This document shows, piece by piece, positions 23,701 through 32,053 of a stretch of DNA of 40,890 nt. How positions within the stretch are numbered: position 1 is the first letter of the stretch; each line of letters begins with the position of its first letter. The position numbers and the translations under genes are program-made. The notes beneath the pieces were generated by a model. The model searched no databases. It saw only the letters and a program-made list of their open reading frames with translations, and was not told the DNA's origin. Source of the DNA: Chloroflexota bacterium (lineage in GTDB: Bacteria > Chloroflexota > Limnocylindria > Limnocylindrales > CSP1-4); assembly GCA_021802825.1 (NCBI GenBank), contig JAJZRG010000031.1, positions 1 to 40,890 on the forward strand. The letters are read 5' to 3'.

Positions 23701-24400
23701 GTCGCGGCCCCAGCCCGTCATCACCAGCCACGAGTGGTCGGGCAGCGAGCACGGCGGCCGCCGCTACTCGCCGTTCACCATCAACGTCGAGCGGCGCAAG
23801 CCGTGGCACACGCTCACCGGGCGGATGCACTTCTTCCTCGACCACGACTGGATGGCCGAGCTCGGCGAGCAGCTCCCGGTGTACCGGCCGCCCCTCGACA
23901 TGGCGCGCATCTTCGGGCCCCAGGGCGGCGCGGCCGACGGCGCGGAGGTGACGGTCCGCTACCTCACGCCGCACTCCAAGTGGTCGATCCACTCGGAGTA
24001 CCAGGACAACCTGTTCATGCTCAGCCTGAGCCGGGGCGGCCCGGACCTATGGTTGAGCGCGGAGGACGCCGCGCGGATCGGCGTCCGGGACAACGACTGG
24101 ATCGAGGCCTACAACCGCAACGGCGTGGTCGTCGCGCGGGCGGTCGTGACGCACCGGATGCCGCAGGGCACGGCCTACATGTACCACGCCAAGGACCGCA
24201 CGATCGACACGCCCAAGGCCGAGCTGTCGGGGCGCCGCGGCGGCATCCACAACGCCCTGACCCGGCTGCTCATCAAGCCGACCCACCTCATCGGCGGCTA
24301 CGCGCAGCTGTCCTACGCCTTCAACTACTACGGCCCGACCGGGAACCAGCGCGATGAGGTGACCGTGATCCGGCGGCGCTCCCAGCAGGTGGAGTACTGA
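20702..24400 (+). CDS. narG: respiratory nitrate reductase alpha subunit (molybdopterin)
   Basis: 1232 residues, the usual NarG length. The N-terminal FS0 ligands are visible with NarG spacing: H63, C67, C71 and C106 (THGVNCTGSCSW, EPRGCPRG). The molybdenum-site region has VMWGSNIPVTRTPDAHF and VVVSPDYADN. It reduces nitrate to nitrite with electrons from NarH and NarI. The N-terminus lacks a working Tat signal, so it faces the cytoplasm. A NarG-type nitrite oxidoreductase cannot be excluded by sequence alone, but the narK, narJ and narI neighbours favour reduction. Confidence 0.96.
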   Translation: MVEKPRAEIGSEPHVRAVLRTRRLLQPAAISEDLRTITLEGGRSADVFYRDRWSHDRIVRSTHGVNCTGSCSWKIYVKDEVITWETQQTDYPSVGPDSPEYEPRGCPRGAAFSWYTYSPTRVRYPYVRGVLLEAYREARARLGDPVAAWAELVGDPERRRRYQRARGKGGLVRASWDEALEIVAAAQVHTIMAHGPDRVAGFSPIPAMSMASHAAGARYTSLIGGTMLSFYDWYADLPIASPQVFGDQTDVPESADWWNASYLVMWGSNIPVTRTPDAHFMTEARYRGQKVVVVSPDYADNTKFADEWLPANPGTDGALAMAMGHVILRECFVDREVPRFRDYVKAFTDLPFLVTLRERPGGEGAWLPDRFLTAADLGGASEGDAWRPVVFDAATGAPAAPNGTLGDRYTAAGAGRWNLNLGDIDPLLSFLEGGEPVAVDLPRFDISDGPNEGGSVVRRGVAARRIGGRLVTTVYDLLLAQYGVGRDGLPGDWPAGYDDPAPCTPAWQEPITGVPAAQAARIAREFADNAERSGGRSMIVMGAGANHWFHSDQIYRAMLALTTLTGCQGVNGGGWAHYVGQEKVRPFTGWAQLAFGLDWVRPPRQMAGTAFWYLATDQWRYDGFGADELATPLGRGLFKGRALADALVQSVRMGWLPSYPTFDRNPLDLVAEAETAGEDPVAATVRKLVNGRLRFAAEDPDDPANFPRVLTVWRANLLGSSGKGNEYFIRHLLGSDAAVRAAETPEDRRPVDVAWRPDAPEGKLDLLVSLDFRMTSTGLYSDVLLPAATWYEKYDLSSTDMHPFVHAFTPAIRPPWETRTDYDAFVAMARVFSALAGPRLGVRRDLVATPLQHDTPGETAQPGGRVLDWRRGECEPVPGRTMPNLVVVERDYGAVAEMMTALGPKVEALGTTVKGVTLKPVREVEELGRTCGTVRGGVADGRPSLARAEQACEAILALSGTTNGRIAAEGLGVLEQRTGTPLADLAEDQSGRRITFADTQSRPQPVITSHEWSGSEHGGRRYSPFTINVERRKPWHTLTGRMHFFLDHDWMAELGEQLPVYRPPLDMARIFGPQGGAADGAEVTVRYLTPHSKWSIHSEYQDNLFMLSLSRGGPDLWLSAEDAARIGVRDNDWIEAYNRNGVVVARAVVTHRMPQGTAYMYHAKDRTIDTPKAELSGRRGGIHNALTRLLIKPTHLIGGYAQLSYAFNYYGPTGNQRDEVTVIRRRSQQVEY

Positions 24401-24404
24401 GCCG

Positions 24405-26045
24405 ATGCGCGTGATGGCCCAGATGGGCATGGTCATGAACCTCGACAAGTGCATCGGCTGCCACACCTGCTCGGTGACCTGCAAGCAGGCGTGGACCAAC
24501 CGCTCGGGCGTCGAGTACGCCTGGTTCAACAACGTGGAGACGCGGCCGGGCCAGGGCTACCCGCGACGCTGGGAGGACCAGGAGCGCTGGGATGGCGGCT
24601 GGGTCCGCACGAGCTCGGGCCGGCTCGAGCTGCGCTCCGGCGGCCGGACCAAGCGCATGCTGCGGATCTTCAGCAACCCCACGCTGCCCGGCCTGTCGGA
24701 CTACTACGAGCCGTGGACCTACGACTACGACGTCCTGCTCTCGGCGCCCGCGCAGGCCGACACGCCCGTGGCGCGCCCGAAGTCGCTCATCACGGGCGAG
24801 CCGATGGCCATCCGGTGGTCGGCGAACTGGGACGACGACCTCGGTGGTGCGCCAGAGCACGCCCCGTCCGACCCGGTGCTCCAGAAGATCGGCGAGCAGG
24901 TGCGCCTCTCGTTCGAGCAGGCGTTCATGTACTACCTTCCGCGGATCTGCGAGCACTGCCTCAACCCGTCCTGCGTCGCCGCGTGCCCGTCCGGCGCGAT
25001 GTACAAGCGGGCTGAGGACGGCATCGTGCTCGTGGACCAGGATGGCTGCCGCGGCTGGCGGATGTGCGTGTCGGGATGCCCGTACAAGAAGGTGTACTTC
25101 AACCACAAGACCGGCAAGGCCGAGAAGTGCACGTTCTGCTACCCGCGGGTCGAGGCGGGCCAGCCCACCGTGTGCGCGGAGACCTGCGTCGGGCGGCTGC
25201 GCTACATCGGCCTGTTCCTGTACGACGCGGACCGGGTGCTCGAGGCGGCCTCAGTCGAGGACCCGCGCGACCTGCTCGAGGCGCAGCGCTCGGTGATCCT
25301 CGACCCGGAGGACCCGGCCGTCATCGCCGGTGCACGCGCTGCGGGCATCGCCGAGGACTGGATCGAGGCCGCCCGGCACTCGCCGGTTTACGCGCTCACC
25401 AACCGGTACCGCATCGCGCTCCCGCTGCGCCCCGAGTGGCGCACGATGCCGATGGTCTGGTACATCCCGCCGCTGTCGCCGGTCGTGGACGCGGTGGCCG
25501 GCAGCGGGTTCGACGGCGAGGACCGGGCAACGCTGTTCGCGGCGATCGGCGCCCTGCGGATCCCGGTCGAGTACCTCGCCGAGCAGTTCTCGGCCGGAGA
25601 CCCCGCTCCCGTCGAGCACAGCCTGCGGGTCCTGGCGGCCATGCGGTCGCACATGCGGCGGCTCAACCTGGGCGAGCCGGACGGCGACGCCGAGGCCGAG
25701 GCGGCATCAGTGGGCTTCACGCCGCGCGCGCTCGAGGACCTGTTCCGGCTCCTCGCGATCGCGAAGTACGAGGACCGCTACGTCATCCCCGCGGCCCACG
25801 TCGAGCTCGCCGCCTCGCTGGACGAGGCGGCCTGCAGCCTCGACTTCGAGGGCGGGCCCGGCATGGGCGGCTACGGCACCTTCGGCCAGCCGCCGTCCAC
25901 GCCGATTTCCGTCGAGTCCTTCCACCTGACCCGCCAGCGCGCCGCCGCGGAACGCTACGCCGACCTCCCCGAGGTGCGCGGCGCCGTGGCCCGGGCGCCC
26001 GAAGCCGGCGGCGAACCGTCCGAGCGGAAGGGGGGCGCCCGATGA
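24405..26045 (+). CDS. narH: respiratory nitrate reductase beta subunit (Fe-S)
   Basis: 546 residues carrying four cluster-binding Cys groups: C16, C19, C22, C26 (DKCIGCHTCSVTC), then CEHCLNPSCVAACP, GCRGWRMCVSGCP and KCTFCYPR...CAETCVG. The Trp in CRGWRMC marks the position that converts one cluster to 3Fe-4S in NarH. It passes electrons from the NarI haems to NarG. It starts 4 bases after narG, and its stop overlaps narJ (ATGA). Confidence 0.96.
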   Translation: MRVMAQMGMVMNLDKCIGCHTCSVTCKQAWTNRSGVEYAWFNNVETRPGQGYPRRWEDQERWDGGWVRTSSGRLELRSGGRTKRMLRIFSNPTLPGLSDYYEPWTYDYDVLLSAPAQADTPVARPKSLITGEPMAIRWSANWDDDLGGAPEHAPSDPVLQKIGEQVRLSFEQAFMYYLPRICEHCLNPSCVAACPSGAMYKRAEDGIVLVDQDGCRGWRMCVSGCPYKKVYFNHKTGKAEKCTFCYPRVEAGQPTVCAETCVGRLRYIGLFLYDADRVLEAASVEDPRDLLEAQRSVILDPEDPAVIAGARAAGIAEDWIEAARHSPVYALTNRYRIALPLRPEWRTMPMVWYIPPLSPVVDAVAGSGFDGEDRATLFAAIGALRIPVEYLAEQFSAGDPAPVEHSLRVLAAMRSHMRRLNLGEPDGDAEAEAASVGFTPRALEDLFRLLAIAKYEDRYVIPAAHVELAASLDEAACSLDFEGGPGMGGYGTFGQPPSTPISVESFHLTRQRAAAERYADLPEVRGAVARAPEAGGEPSERKGGAR

Positions 26046-26677
26046 CCGGGATCGCGGGCGACGACCGCCGGCTCGTCCTCGCCGTCGCGGCACGCGTGCT
26101 CCAGTACCCCGACGAGGACCTCGCGGCCAGTATGCCCGTCCTCAACGAGGCGATCGCCGCGCTGCCGGCGGCCGCCCGCTTGCGGCTGGCGCCCGTGGTG
26201 GACCACCTGGCCTCGCGCCCGCTCATCGATCTCCAGGCGCAGTACGTCGCGACGTTCGACCTCCGCCGCCGCAACGCGCTGTACCTGACGTACCACCTCA
26301 ACGGCGACACGCGGCGGCGGGGCGTGGCCATCTGGCGGTTCGGCGAGCTCTACAGGTCCCGTGGCTACAAGCCGGACGCGGGCGAGCTGGGCGACTTCCT
26401 GCCGGCTGTGCTCGAGCTGGCCGCCGGGTGCGACGCCACCGACACCGGGGTGCTCGACGCGATCGCCGAACACCTGCCGAGCGTCATCGCGCTCCGCCGC
26501 TCGCTCGAGGAGGACCGCTCGCCGTACGCCGACGCGGTCCGCGCGGTGGAGCTCGTGCTCCCGGAGCCCAGCCGGTCGGCGCTCGATGCGGTGGACCGCC
26601 TCGTCGCCGAGGGCCCACCCGTGGAGTCGGTCGGCCTCGACCCGTTCGCGATGCCCGGAACGGAGGCACGCCCGTGA
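26042..26677 (+). CDS. narJ: nitrate reductase assembly chaperone
   Basis: 211 residues, alpha-helical, with LAVAARVLQYPDEDL at the start and DLQAQYVATFDLRRRNALYLTYH in the middle, typical of NarJ. It binds NarG so that the molybdenum cofactor is inserted before NarGH docks to the membrane, and is not part of the final enzyme. It overlaps narH and narI by 4 bases each. Confidence 0.94.
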   Translation: MTGIAGDDRRLVLAVAARVLQYPDEDLAASMPVLNEAIAALPAAARLRLAPVVDHLASRPLIDLQAQYVATFDLRRRNALYLTYHLNGDTRRRGVAIWRFGELYRSRGYKPDAGELGDFLPAVLELAAGCDATDTGVLDAIAEHLPSVIALRRSLEEDRSPYADAVRAVELVLPEPSRSALDAVDRLVAEGPPVESVGLDPFAMPGTEARP

Positions 26678-27396
26678 CGACGCTGCTGTGGGTGGTCTTC
26701 CCCTACGTGTGCCTGACCACGTTTGTCGTGGGTCTCTTCTGGCGGTGGCGGTACGACAAGTTCGGCTGGACCACGCGGTCCTCGCAGCTCTACGAGGGTC
26801 GGCAGCTCGCGATCGCCAGCCCGCTGTTCCACTTCGGCATCCTCGCCGTGTTCGGGGGCCACATCATGGGCCTGCTCGTGCCCGCGTCGTGGACAGCCGC
26901 TCTCGGCATCTCGAACGAGCTGTACCACGCGGTGGCCGCCATTGCCGGGTCGGTCGCGGGGATCGCCGCGGCCGCCGGCCTCGCCATGCTCGTCGCCCGG
27001 CGGCGGCTGACCCGGTCCATCCTCCAGGTCACGACCCCGGTGGACAAGGCGATGTACGTCGTGCTCGGGCTGGTGATCGCCATCGGTCTCGTGAACACCG
27101 TGGGGCTCAATGCCCTCGGCATCGGCCACGACTACCGCACCGACGTCGCCGTCTGGGTCCGGGGCATCCTGCTGCTCCAGCCGCAGCCCGACCTGATGGC
27201 CGCCGCGCCGCCCACCTTCCAGGCCCACGCGCTGGTGGCCTTCACCCTGTTCGCGATGTGGCCGTTCACCCGCCTCGTCCACGTGTTCAGCGTGCCGCTG
27301 GGCTACGTGGCGCGCCCGTACATCCTCTACCGGACCCGCGACGCGCGCCCCGGCGTTCGCACGCCCCGACGGGGCTGGGAGCCGCCCGGGAGCTGA
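26674..27396 (+). CDS. narI: nitrate reductase gamma subunit (cytochrome b)
   Basis: 240 residues, five membrane helices. The His that ligate two haems b are visible in SPLFHFGILAVFGGHIMG and in FQAHALVAFTLFAMWPFTRLVHVF, the NarI pattern. It oxidises quinol on the outer side and sends electrons to NarH. The GTG start overlaps the narJ stop. Downstream, GATGCCG (27448) and CGGCATC (27481) could pair across a 26-base loop as a weak terminator; otherwise 27397-27510 shows nothing. Confidence 0.95.
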   Translation: MTTLLWVVFPYVCLTTFVVGLFWRWRYDKFGWTTRSSQLYEGRQLAIASPLFHFGILAVFGGHIMGLLVPASWTAALGISNELYHAVAAIAGSVAGIAAAAGLAMLVARRRLTRSILQVTTPVDKAMYVVLGLVIAIGLVNTVGLNALGIGHDYRTDVAVWVRGILLLQPQPDLMAAAPPTFQAHALVAFTLFAMWPFTRLVHVFSVPLGYVARPYILYRTRDARPGVRTPRRGWEPPGS

Positions 27397-27510
27397 TCCC
27401 GGATGAGGCGCGGGCACAGCCGTCGACGTCCCCGCGGCAGGTGGAGCGATGCCGGTCGGGCTCAAGTCGCGTTTCGCCGTCGGCATCCCGGGAGGTCGAT
27501 GGGGCGCGGG

Positions 27511-27538
27511 TCAGATCCCCGGTCAAGAACCGGTCAAG
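27511..27538. promoter_or_regulatory. TTGAC-type repeats over the stop codon of kinase 2
   Basis: The plus strand reads TCAG at 27511 and TCAAG at 27523 and 27534; on the minus strand these are TTGAC boxes 11 and 12 bp apart. They resemble the operators at 1345, 29533 and 31027, but lie at the 3' end of the kinase gene between convergent operons, so no target gene is obvious. Confidence 0.35.
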
Positions 27539-28670
27539 GCGCGACCGAAGCGTCCCCGGTGGCCGGCCGCCTCGATTCCGTCAGGCCCGCCGGCAGGTCG
27601 ACGATGAACGTCGTCCCGGTTCCCGGGCCACCGCTCTCGGCCCACGCCCGGCCGCCCATCGCGTCGGCGAGGGCGCGAACGATCGCGAGGCCGATGCCGG
27701 CGCCGCCGTCGGCCCGCGTCCGCGCCGGGTCGACCCTGTAGAAGCGCTCGAACACGGCCTCCAGTTGCTCGGCGGCGAGCCCTGGCCCGTGGTCGGTGAC
27801 CGACAGCCGACCGCGGCCGCCCGCCGTGTACGCCCGAACCTCGATCGCGGCACCGTCAGGCGAGTGACGGAGTGCGTTGGAGAGGTAGTTCGACACGATC
27901 TGGGCAACCCGGTCGCGGTCCGCGGTCACGGCCACGTGCGACTCGGGGATCTCAATGGCGATGCCTCGGCAGGCCGCTTGAGGCACGAAGCGTGCGGCGA
28001 CCTCGCGCGCCAACTCGGCGGCGTCGAGGTCCTCGCCGTGCAGCGGGAGCTGGTGCGACTCCGCTCGCCACAGCTCCGCGAGCTCGTTGACCATCCGGGT
28101 CAGCCGGGCCGTCTCGGCGCGGAGCAGGTGCCAGGTCTGGGCGCTCGGTGCGATGACGCCGTCCTCGAGCCCCTCGAGGTATCCGTCGAGCGTCGAGAGG
28201 GGCGTCCGCAGCTCGTGGGCGACGTCGCCGACCAGCTGGATCCGGCGCCGCTCCGTCGCCTCGAGCGAGGCGGCCATGTCGTTGAACGAGGTCGCCAGCT
28301 CCGCGATCTCCCCGGGCTCGGCGGTGTCGACGCGCTCCGCGTAGTGCCCGGCGGCGATGCGCCGCGACGCGTCGGCGAGCCGCGTCACGGGCCGGGCGAT
28401 CCGCGCCGCGACGGCGATGCTTACCACGGCCGCGGTGACGAGGGCGATCACGGTCGCCGCGAGGAGCGCCCGGCGCATCGCGTCCACGAACGCCATCTGG
28501 GTCGCCATCCCCATGGCCAGGCCCATGGGGTCGCCCGGGAGGTGGCCCATCGCCTCCGAGAAGTAGTGCGGCCCGACGAGAAGCACCGCGACGCCGACCG
28601 TGCCGAGCGCGGCGACCGCGACCGCGACGAAGGCCGCAAGGAGCCGCGCCCGGAGCGAGCGGGGGACCAT
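27534..28670 (-). CDS. sensor histidine kinase of two-component system 2 (Met-rich sensor loop)
   Basis: 378 residues. Two membrane helices (about 10-32 and 68-90) flank a short extracytoplasmic loop containing M41, H43, M49, M53, M55, M59 and M65 (AMGHLPGDPMGLAMGMATQM). Met-rich loops of this kind are known to bind Cu(I) or Ag(I). HAMP, HisKA (GDVAHELRTPLSTL) and HATPase (NYLSNALRHSP, TDHGPGL, GAGIGLAIVRAL) follow. The ATG overlaps the regulator stop (TGATG). Copper sensing is inferred from the loop and from cupredoxin genes behind similar operators. Confidence 0.9.
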   Translation of the reverse strand: MVPRSLRARLLAAFVAVAVAALGTVGVAVLLVGPHYFSEAMGHLPGDPMGLAMGMATQMAFVDAMRRALLAATVIALVTAAVVSIAVAARIARPVTRLADASRRIAAGHYAERVDTAEPGEIAELATSFNDMAASLEATERRRIQLVGDVAHELRTPLSTLDGYLEGLEDGVIAPSAQTWHLLRAETARLTRMVNELAELWRAESHQLPLHGEDLDAAELAREVAARFVPQAACRGIAIEIPESHVAVTADRDRVAQIVSNYLSNALRHSPDGAAIEVRAYTAGGRGRLSVTDHGPGLAAEQLEAVFERFYRVDPARTRADGGAGIGLAIVRALADAMGGRAWAESGGPGTGTTFIVDLPAGLTESRRPATGDASVAP

Positions 28671-29410
28671 CACTGCGCCTCGCGCATCCGGTAGCCGATG
28701 CCGCGGACGGTGTCGATGAAGCGCGGGCTCGCCGGGTCGTCCCCGAGCTTGCGGCGGATGTTCGCGATGTGCACGTCGACGAGGTGATCGTCGGCGAGGT
28801 AGCCCTCGCCCCACACGGCCCCGAACAGGCGGGAGCGCGGCATGACGATCCCAGGTTCCCCCGCGAGGGCGGCCAGCAGGTCGAACTCGGTCTCTGTGAG
28901 CTCGACTGGGCGATCGTCGACGCGCACCAGGCGGCGCCCCACGTCGATGGACAGCCCCGGGATCGGGGCGCCCGGACTGGCCGTCTGGCCCGGCGTCCGC
29001 GGCCGCCGCAGGAGTGCCTTGATCCGGGCGACCAGCTCTCGCGGCGAGAACGGCTTGGCCAGGTAGTCGTCCGCCCCCACCGTCAGCCCCACGATCCGAT
29101 CGACCTCCTCGCTGCGGGCGGTCAGCATGAGCACGTACGCGTCGGAGAACGTGCGCAGCTGCTTGCAGACCTCGATGCCGTCGAGGCCCGGCAGCATCAG
29201 GTCGAGGATGACCGCGTCGGGCCCGAATTCGCGGACCTCGGCCAGCGCTGCGTGGCCGTCGCCAGCCGTCTGCACCTCCCACCCCTCGCGGTCGAGGTAG
29301 CCGACGATGAGGTCCACGATCGGCGGCTCGTCATCCACCACGAGGACGCGAGGGGCGCGTTGGCTCGGCGGAAGGCCGACGGCGTCAGTGAGCTTTGAGG
29401 CGGTGGTCAC
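28670..29410 (-). CDS. OmpR-family response regulator of two-component system 2
   Basis: About 246 residues from the GTG at 29410. The receiver (RVLVVDDEPPIVDLI, VILDLMLPG, LMLTARS, LAKPFSPREL) and the OmpR/PhoB winged helix (ELTETEFDLLAAL, LVDVHIANIRRKL, TVRGIGYRM) are complete. The frame stays open to an ATG at 29521, but that ATG lies inside the predicted -10, so an internal start is more likely. The operator at 29517-29558 precedes it, suggesting autoregulation. Probable target class: TTGAC-repeat operators. Confidence 0.92.
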   Translation of the reverse strand: MTTASKLTDAVGLPPSQRAPRVLVVDDEPPIVDLIVGYLDREGWEVQTAGDGHAALAEVREFGPDAVILDLMLPGLDGIEVCKQLRTFSDAYVLMLTARSEEVDRIVGLTVGADDYLAKPFSPRELVARIKALLRRPRTPGQTASPGAPIPGLSIDVGRRLVRVDDRPVELTETEFDLLAALAGEPGIVMPRSRLFGAVWGEGYLADDHLVDVHIANIRRKLGDDPASPRFIDTVRGIGYRMREAQ

Positions 29411-29516
29411 CAGTGGGTCCGTCGCAAGCGGGCAATGGACGTCGCAGGAGCGGAGACGGACGAGAGGGGCCGTCTGCCGGTGCTGAAGGTCATTCTCGGG
29501 CGGTGGCTCGCCACAT

Positions 29517-29558
29517 GCCATCGGGGTTGGGGCAAGGTCCCCTCAAGAATGCGTCAAG
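29517..29558 (-). promoter_or_regulatory. TTGAC-type 11-bp repeat promoter of two-component system 2
   Basis: On the minus strand CTTGA, CTTGA and CCTTG recur at exact 11-bp steps (plus-strand CAAG at 29555, 29544, 29533). GATGGC (29522-29517) lies 8 bases after CTTGCC, as at 1329-1370. The predicted mRNA start is near 29510, about 100 bases before the GTG. Confidence 0.58.
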
Positions 29559-29788
29559 GGTGGTGTGGCTCGGCGGGGAATGGCGTCGGCGGCAACGCCA
29601 CGTGGCGCCAGTCGTTCGAGGCCGCGAGCGAGTTCGGTCAGCCGGCATCGAGCGGACGGACCCCGATCGCTCGGCAATCCTCAGCGCACGAGGCACTGCG
29701 AATCCTCGGCGTGAGCCATCATGATGCGGGACACCCAGGTTTGGGCTGGGACCGGACTTTCCGGGGGCGAGGAAAGAGGGTGACGGTC

Positions 29789-31009
29789 ATGGCGGCACGC
29801 ACGATTCTGGTGCTCGGCGGCGGGGTTGGCGGGCTCGTCACTGCGAACGAGCTCCGGCGCCGTCTCGACCCTGCCGACCGGGTCGTTGTGGTCGAGCGCG
29901 AGCGGCGGCACCTGTTCCAGCCGTCGCTGCTGTGGCTGATGGTCGGGCGCCGCCGGCGGGACCAGATCGAGCGGCCGCTGCGCGAGCTCGTCGCGCCCGG
30001 GGTCGAGGTCGTCGAGGCCGACATCACCTCGGTCGACCCCGCAGCCCGCAGCGTCCAGACGACCGCCGGGTCCCTCGCGGGCGACGAAATGGTCGTCGCG
30101 CTCGGGGCCGAGCCGGACCGGGACGCCGTGCCAGGCTACCGGGATGCGGCGCTCGACTTCTTCTCGCCCGATGGCGCCGCCGCCTGCGCGAGGGCGCTCG
30201 ACGCCTTCAAGGGCGGCCGCGTGGTCGTGGCCGTCGCTGCGCTCCCGTACAAGTGCCCCGCGGCGCCGTACGAGGCCGCCCTGCTGCTCGAGGACGAGCT
30301 GCGCCGCCGCGGCCTCCGCGCCCCGAGCGAGATCGACGTCTACAGCCCGGAGCCCGCCCCGATGCCCGTCGCCGGCGCGGCGATGGGGGCTGCCGTGGTC
30401 GCCCTGCTCGAGGCGAGGGGAATCCGCTTCCACCCCGGGACGAAGATCGAGCGCTTCGAGCCGGGCAGCCGCGAGATCGTCCTCCCCGACGGCACCCGCG
30501 TCGGGTACGACCTGCTCGCCGGCGTCCCGCCGCACCGCGCGCCGGCGGCGGTCCGCGAATCGCCGCTGGCCGGCGGAACGGGCTGGGTCCCGGTCGATCG
30601 CGCGACCCTCGAGACCGGCCACGAGCGCGTGCACGCGATCGGCGACGTCACGTCGATCACGCTGGCGAACGGCAAGCCGCTGCCCCGGGCCGGCGTCTTC
30701 GCCCACGGCGAGGGTCTCGTCGCCGCTAGGCGGATCGCCTCGGCCCTCGCCGGCCGTCCGGCGGACGATGCCTTCGACGGCGTGGGCTACTGCTGGGTCG
30801 AGGCCGGGGCGGGGCGTGCTGCCTTCGCGACAGGCGCGTTCTTCGCCGAGCCGGACCCTGCACTCGTCCTCCGGGGGCCGGGCCGCTCGTGGCACGCCGG
30901 GAAGGTGCTGTTCGAGCGCTCGTGGGTCGGCGGCCGCCTGGAGCGGCGCCTGGCCCACGCGGGCCTCGTCGTCGGGGGTCGCCTCCTGGGCGTGACCGCG
31001 ACTGCGTAG
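29789..31009 (+). CDS. sulfide:quinone oxidoreductase-like FAD flavoprotein
   Basis: 406 residues. The N-terminal dinucleotide-binding motif TILVLGGGVGGLVTANEL and the C-terminal VHAIGDVTSI bind FAD. Cys at 134, 157 (PYKCPAAPYEAA) and 335 (GYCWVEAG) correspond in context to SQR-family redox Cys, though the spacing between the first two differs. SQR oxidises sulfide to sulfur at the membrane and reduces quinone. AGAGG 9 bases upstream supports this ATG. It diverges from two-component system 2. A related type of sulfide or NADH flavoprotein is possible. Confidence 0.8.
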   Translation: MAARTILVLGGGVGGLVTANELRRRLDPADRVVVVERERRHLFQPSLLWLMVGRRRRDQIERPLRELVAPGVEVVEADITSVDPAARSVQTTAGSLAGDEMVVALGAEPDRDAVPGYRDAALDFFSPDGAAACARALDAFKGGRVVVAVAALPYKCPAAPYEAALLLEDELRRRGLRAPSEIDVYSPEPAPMPVAGAAMGAAVVALLEARGIRFHPGTKIERFEPGSREIVLPDGTRVGYDLLAGVPPHRAPAAVRESPLAGGTGWVPVDRATLETGHERVHAIGDVTSITLANGKPLPRAGVFAHGEGLVAARRIASALAGRPADDAFDGVGYCWVEAGAGRAAFATGAFFAEPDPALVLRGPGRSWHAGKVLFERSWVGGRLERRLAHAGLVVGGRLLGVTATA

Positions 31010-31026
31010 GGCGAGGGGTGCGGTCG

Positions 31027-31053
31027 TTGACCGAGACTTGACCGAGACTTGAC
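31027..31053 (+). promoter_or_regulatory. TTGAC-type 11-bp repeat operator of the SHOCT-cupredoxin operon
   Basis: TTGAC at 31027, 31038 and 31049 forms an 11-bp tandem with identical CGAGAC spacers between copies. It is the cleanest site of this class. No clear -10 is seen at the spacing used by the other two promoters; the SHOCT ATG is 79 bases downstream. Confidence 0.58.
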
Positions 31054-31131
31054 GCGCACCGCGGGCCGGCAGGCGGAGACTGGTGGTCGCACCGCGGGGA
31101 GCTGTCCCGGGCGGCACGAGGAGAGACTCGA

Positions 31132-31368
31132 ATGATGGGATACGGCTACGACGGCGGCGTGCTGGGGTGGGTCTGGATGCTCGGCGGCCTGCTCGTGATG
31201 ACCGGCTTCGTGGTCCTGATCGTCTGGGCCGTCGGCGCGGTGAGCCGCGGCGGGCCGAGCCGGGAGCCGGAGCGGCCCTCGGCGCTGGACATCCTGCGTG
31301 AGCGGTATGCACGCGGCGAGATCACCCAGGAGGAGTTCGAGCAGGCGAAGCGGACGCTCGGGTACTGA
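31132..31368 (+). CDS. small SHOCT-domain membrane protein
   Basis: 78 residues: a Gly/Tyr-rich N-terminus (MMGYGYDGGVLGWVWML), one membrane helix (about 9-34) and a SHOCT motif (ALDILRERYARGEITQEEFEQ). GAGGAG 8 bases upstream fixes the ATG. It is similar to the protein at 975-1256 and, like it, precedes a cupredoxin (3-base gap) and follows TTGAC repeats. Confidence 0.82.
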   Translation: MMGYGYDGGVLGWVWMLGGLLVMTGFVVLIVWAVGAVSRGGPSREPERPSALDILRERYARGEITQEEFEQAKRTLGY

Positions 31369-31371
31369 CGC

Positions 31372-31869
31372 ATGGCGGGTCGGCGGGTCCTGGTGCTGGG
31401 GGTCGTCCTCGTCGTCGCGGGCGCGGCCGTGATCGCGGCCGCCGGCACGCTCAGCCCCGGACCGGGCCCGCAGCCCGGCCAGGCGAGGCCGTGGGGCCCC
31501 ATCGTCGCGTCGGGTCCCGCCCCCGGATCGCCGGGCTTCGTGGCGGGGACGCCCTCCTCTCCCCGCATCGTGCGGATCGTCGCCAGCGGCGCGCTCCGCT
31601 TCTACCCCGACGCCGCGACCGTCCAGCGGGGCGAGACGGTCACCTTCGAGGTCACGACCGTGGGGATGGCCAGCCACGAGTTCATGGTCGGGCCGGCTGC
31701 GGACGTGGCAGGGGACGTTGAGGGCACCCCCGAGATCGCCGACATCGGGATGATGCAGACCAAGTCACTGACCTACACCTTCGGAGGGACGGGGCCGTTC
31801 GCGTTCGCCTGCCACGCGCCCGGCCACTACGAGGCGGGGATGCGGGGGACCATCGCCATCATCGGGTAG
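31372..31869 (+). CDS. plastocyanin-like type-1 copper protein
   Basis: 165 residues. N-terminal membrane helix or signal (about 6-26), Pro/Gly-rich spacer (about 28-62) and a cupredoxin domain (about 64-165). The four type-1 copper ligands are visible: His in MASHEFMVG, then Cys, His and Met in FACHAPGHYEAGMRG. It would carry single electrons outside the membrane. The 184-base gap after it holds nothing I can identify. Confidence 0.88.
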   Translation: MAGRRVLVLGVVLVVAGAAVIAAAGTLSPGPGPQPGQARPWGPIVASGPAPGSPGFVAGTPSSPRIVRIVASGALRFYPDAATVQRGETVTFEVTTVGMASHEFMVGPAADVAGDVEGTPEIADIGMMQTKSLTYTFGGTGPFAFACHAPGHYEAGMRGTIAIIG

Positions 31870-32053
31870 CGGCGAGATCGACGCAGCGGCGTCGGGCGCC
31901 GAGGACACGGTCCACAGGACGGTCCGGATCCCGGCATGCGGTGCGACGATTCGCCGCAGTTGCGGCGGCTCCCGCATATCGTCGCCGCAGATGATCCGGG
32001 TCCGGTGCAATCGATCCGGGTGACCGCGTCGAGGTCCATCGAGGAGGTCTTCG

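Noticed and set aside
20198..23992. A 1264-codon open frame antisense to narG
   Set aside because: Its product is Arg/Gly/Pro-rich low-complexity sequence with no motif, typical of the antisense frame of a G+C-rich gene; narG on the plus strand is unambiguous.
20702..27396. Nitrite oxidoreductase for lithotrophic nitrite oxidation
   Set aside because: Cytoplasmic NarG type with NarJ, NarI and NarK fits nitrate reduction; nothing else in the window points to nitrite oxidation. It cannot be fully excluded by sequence.
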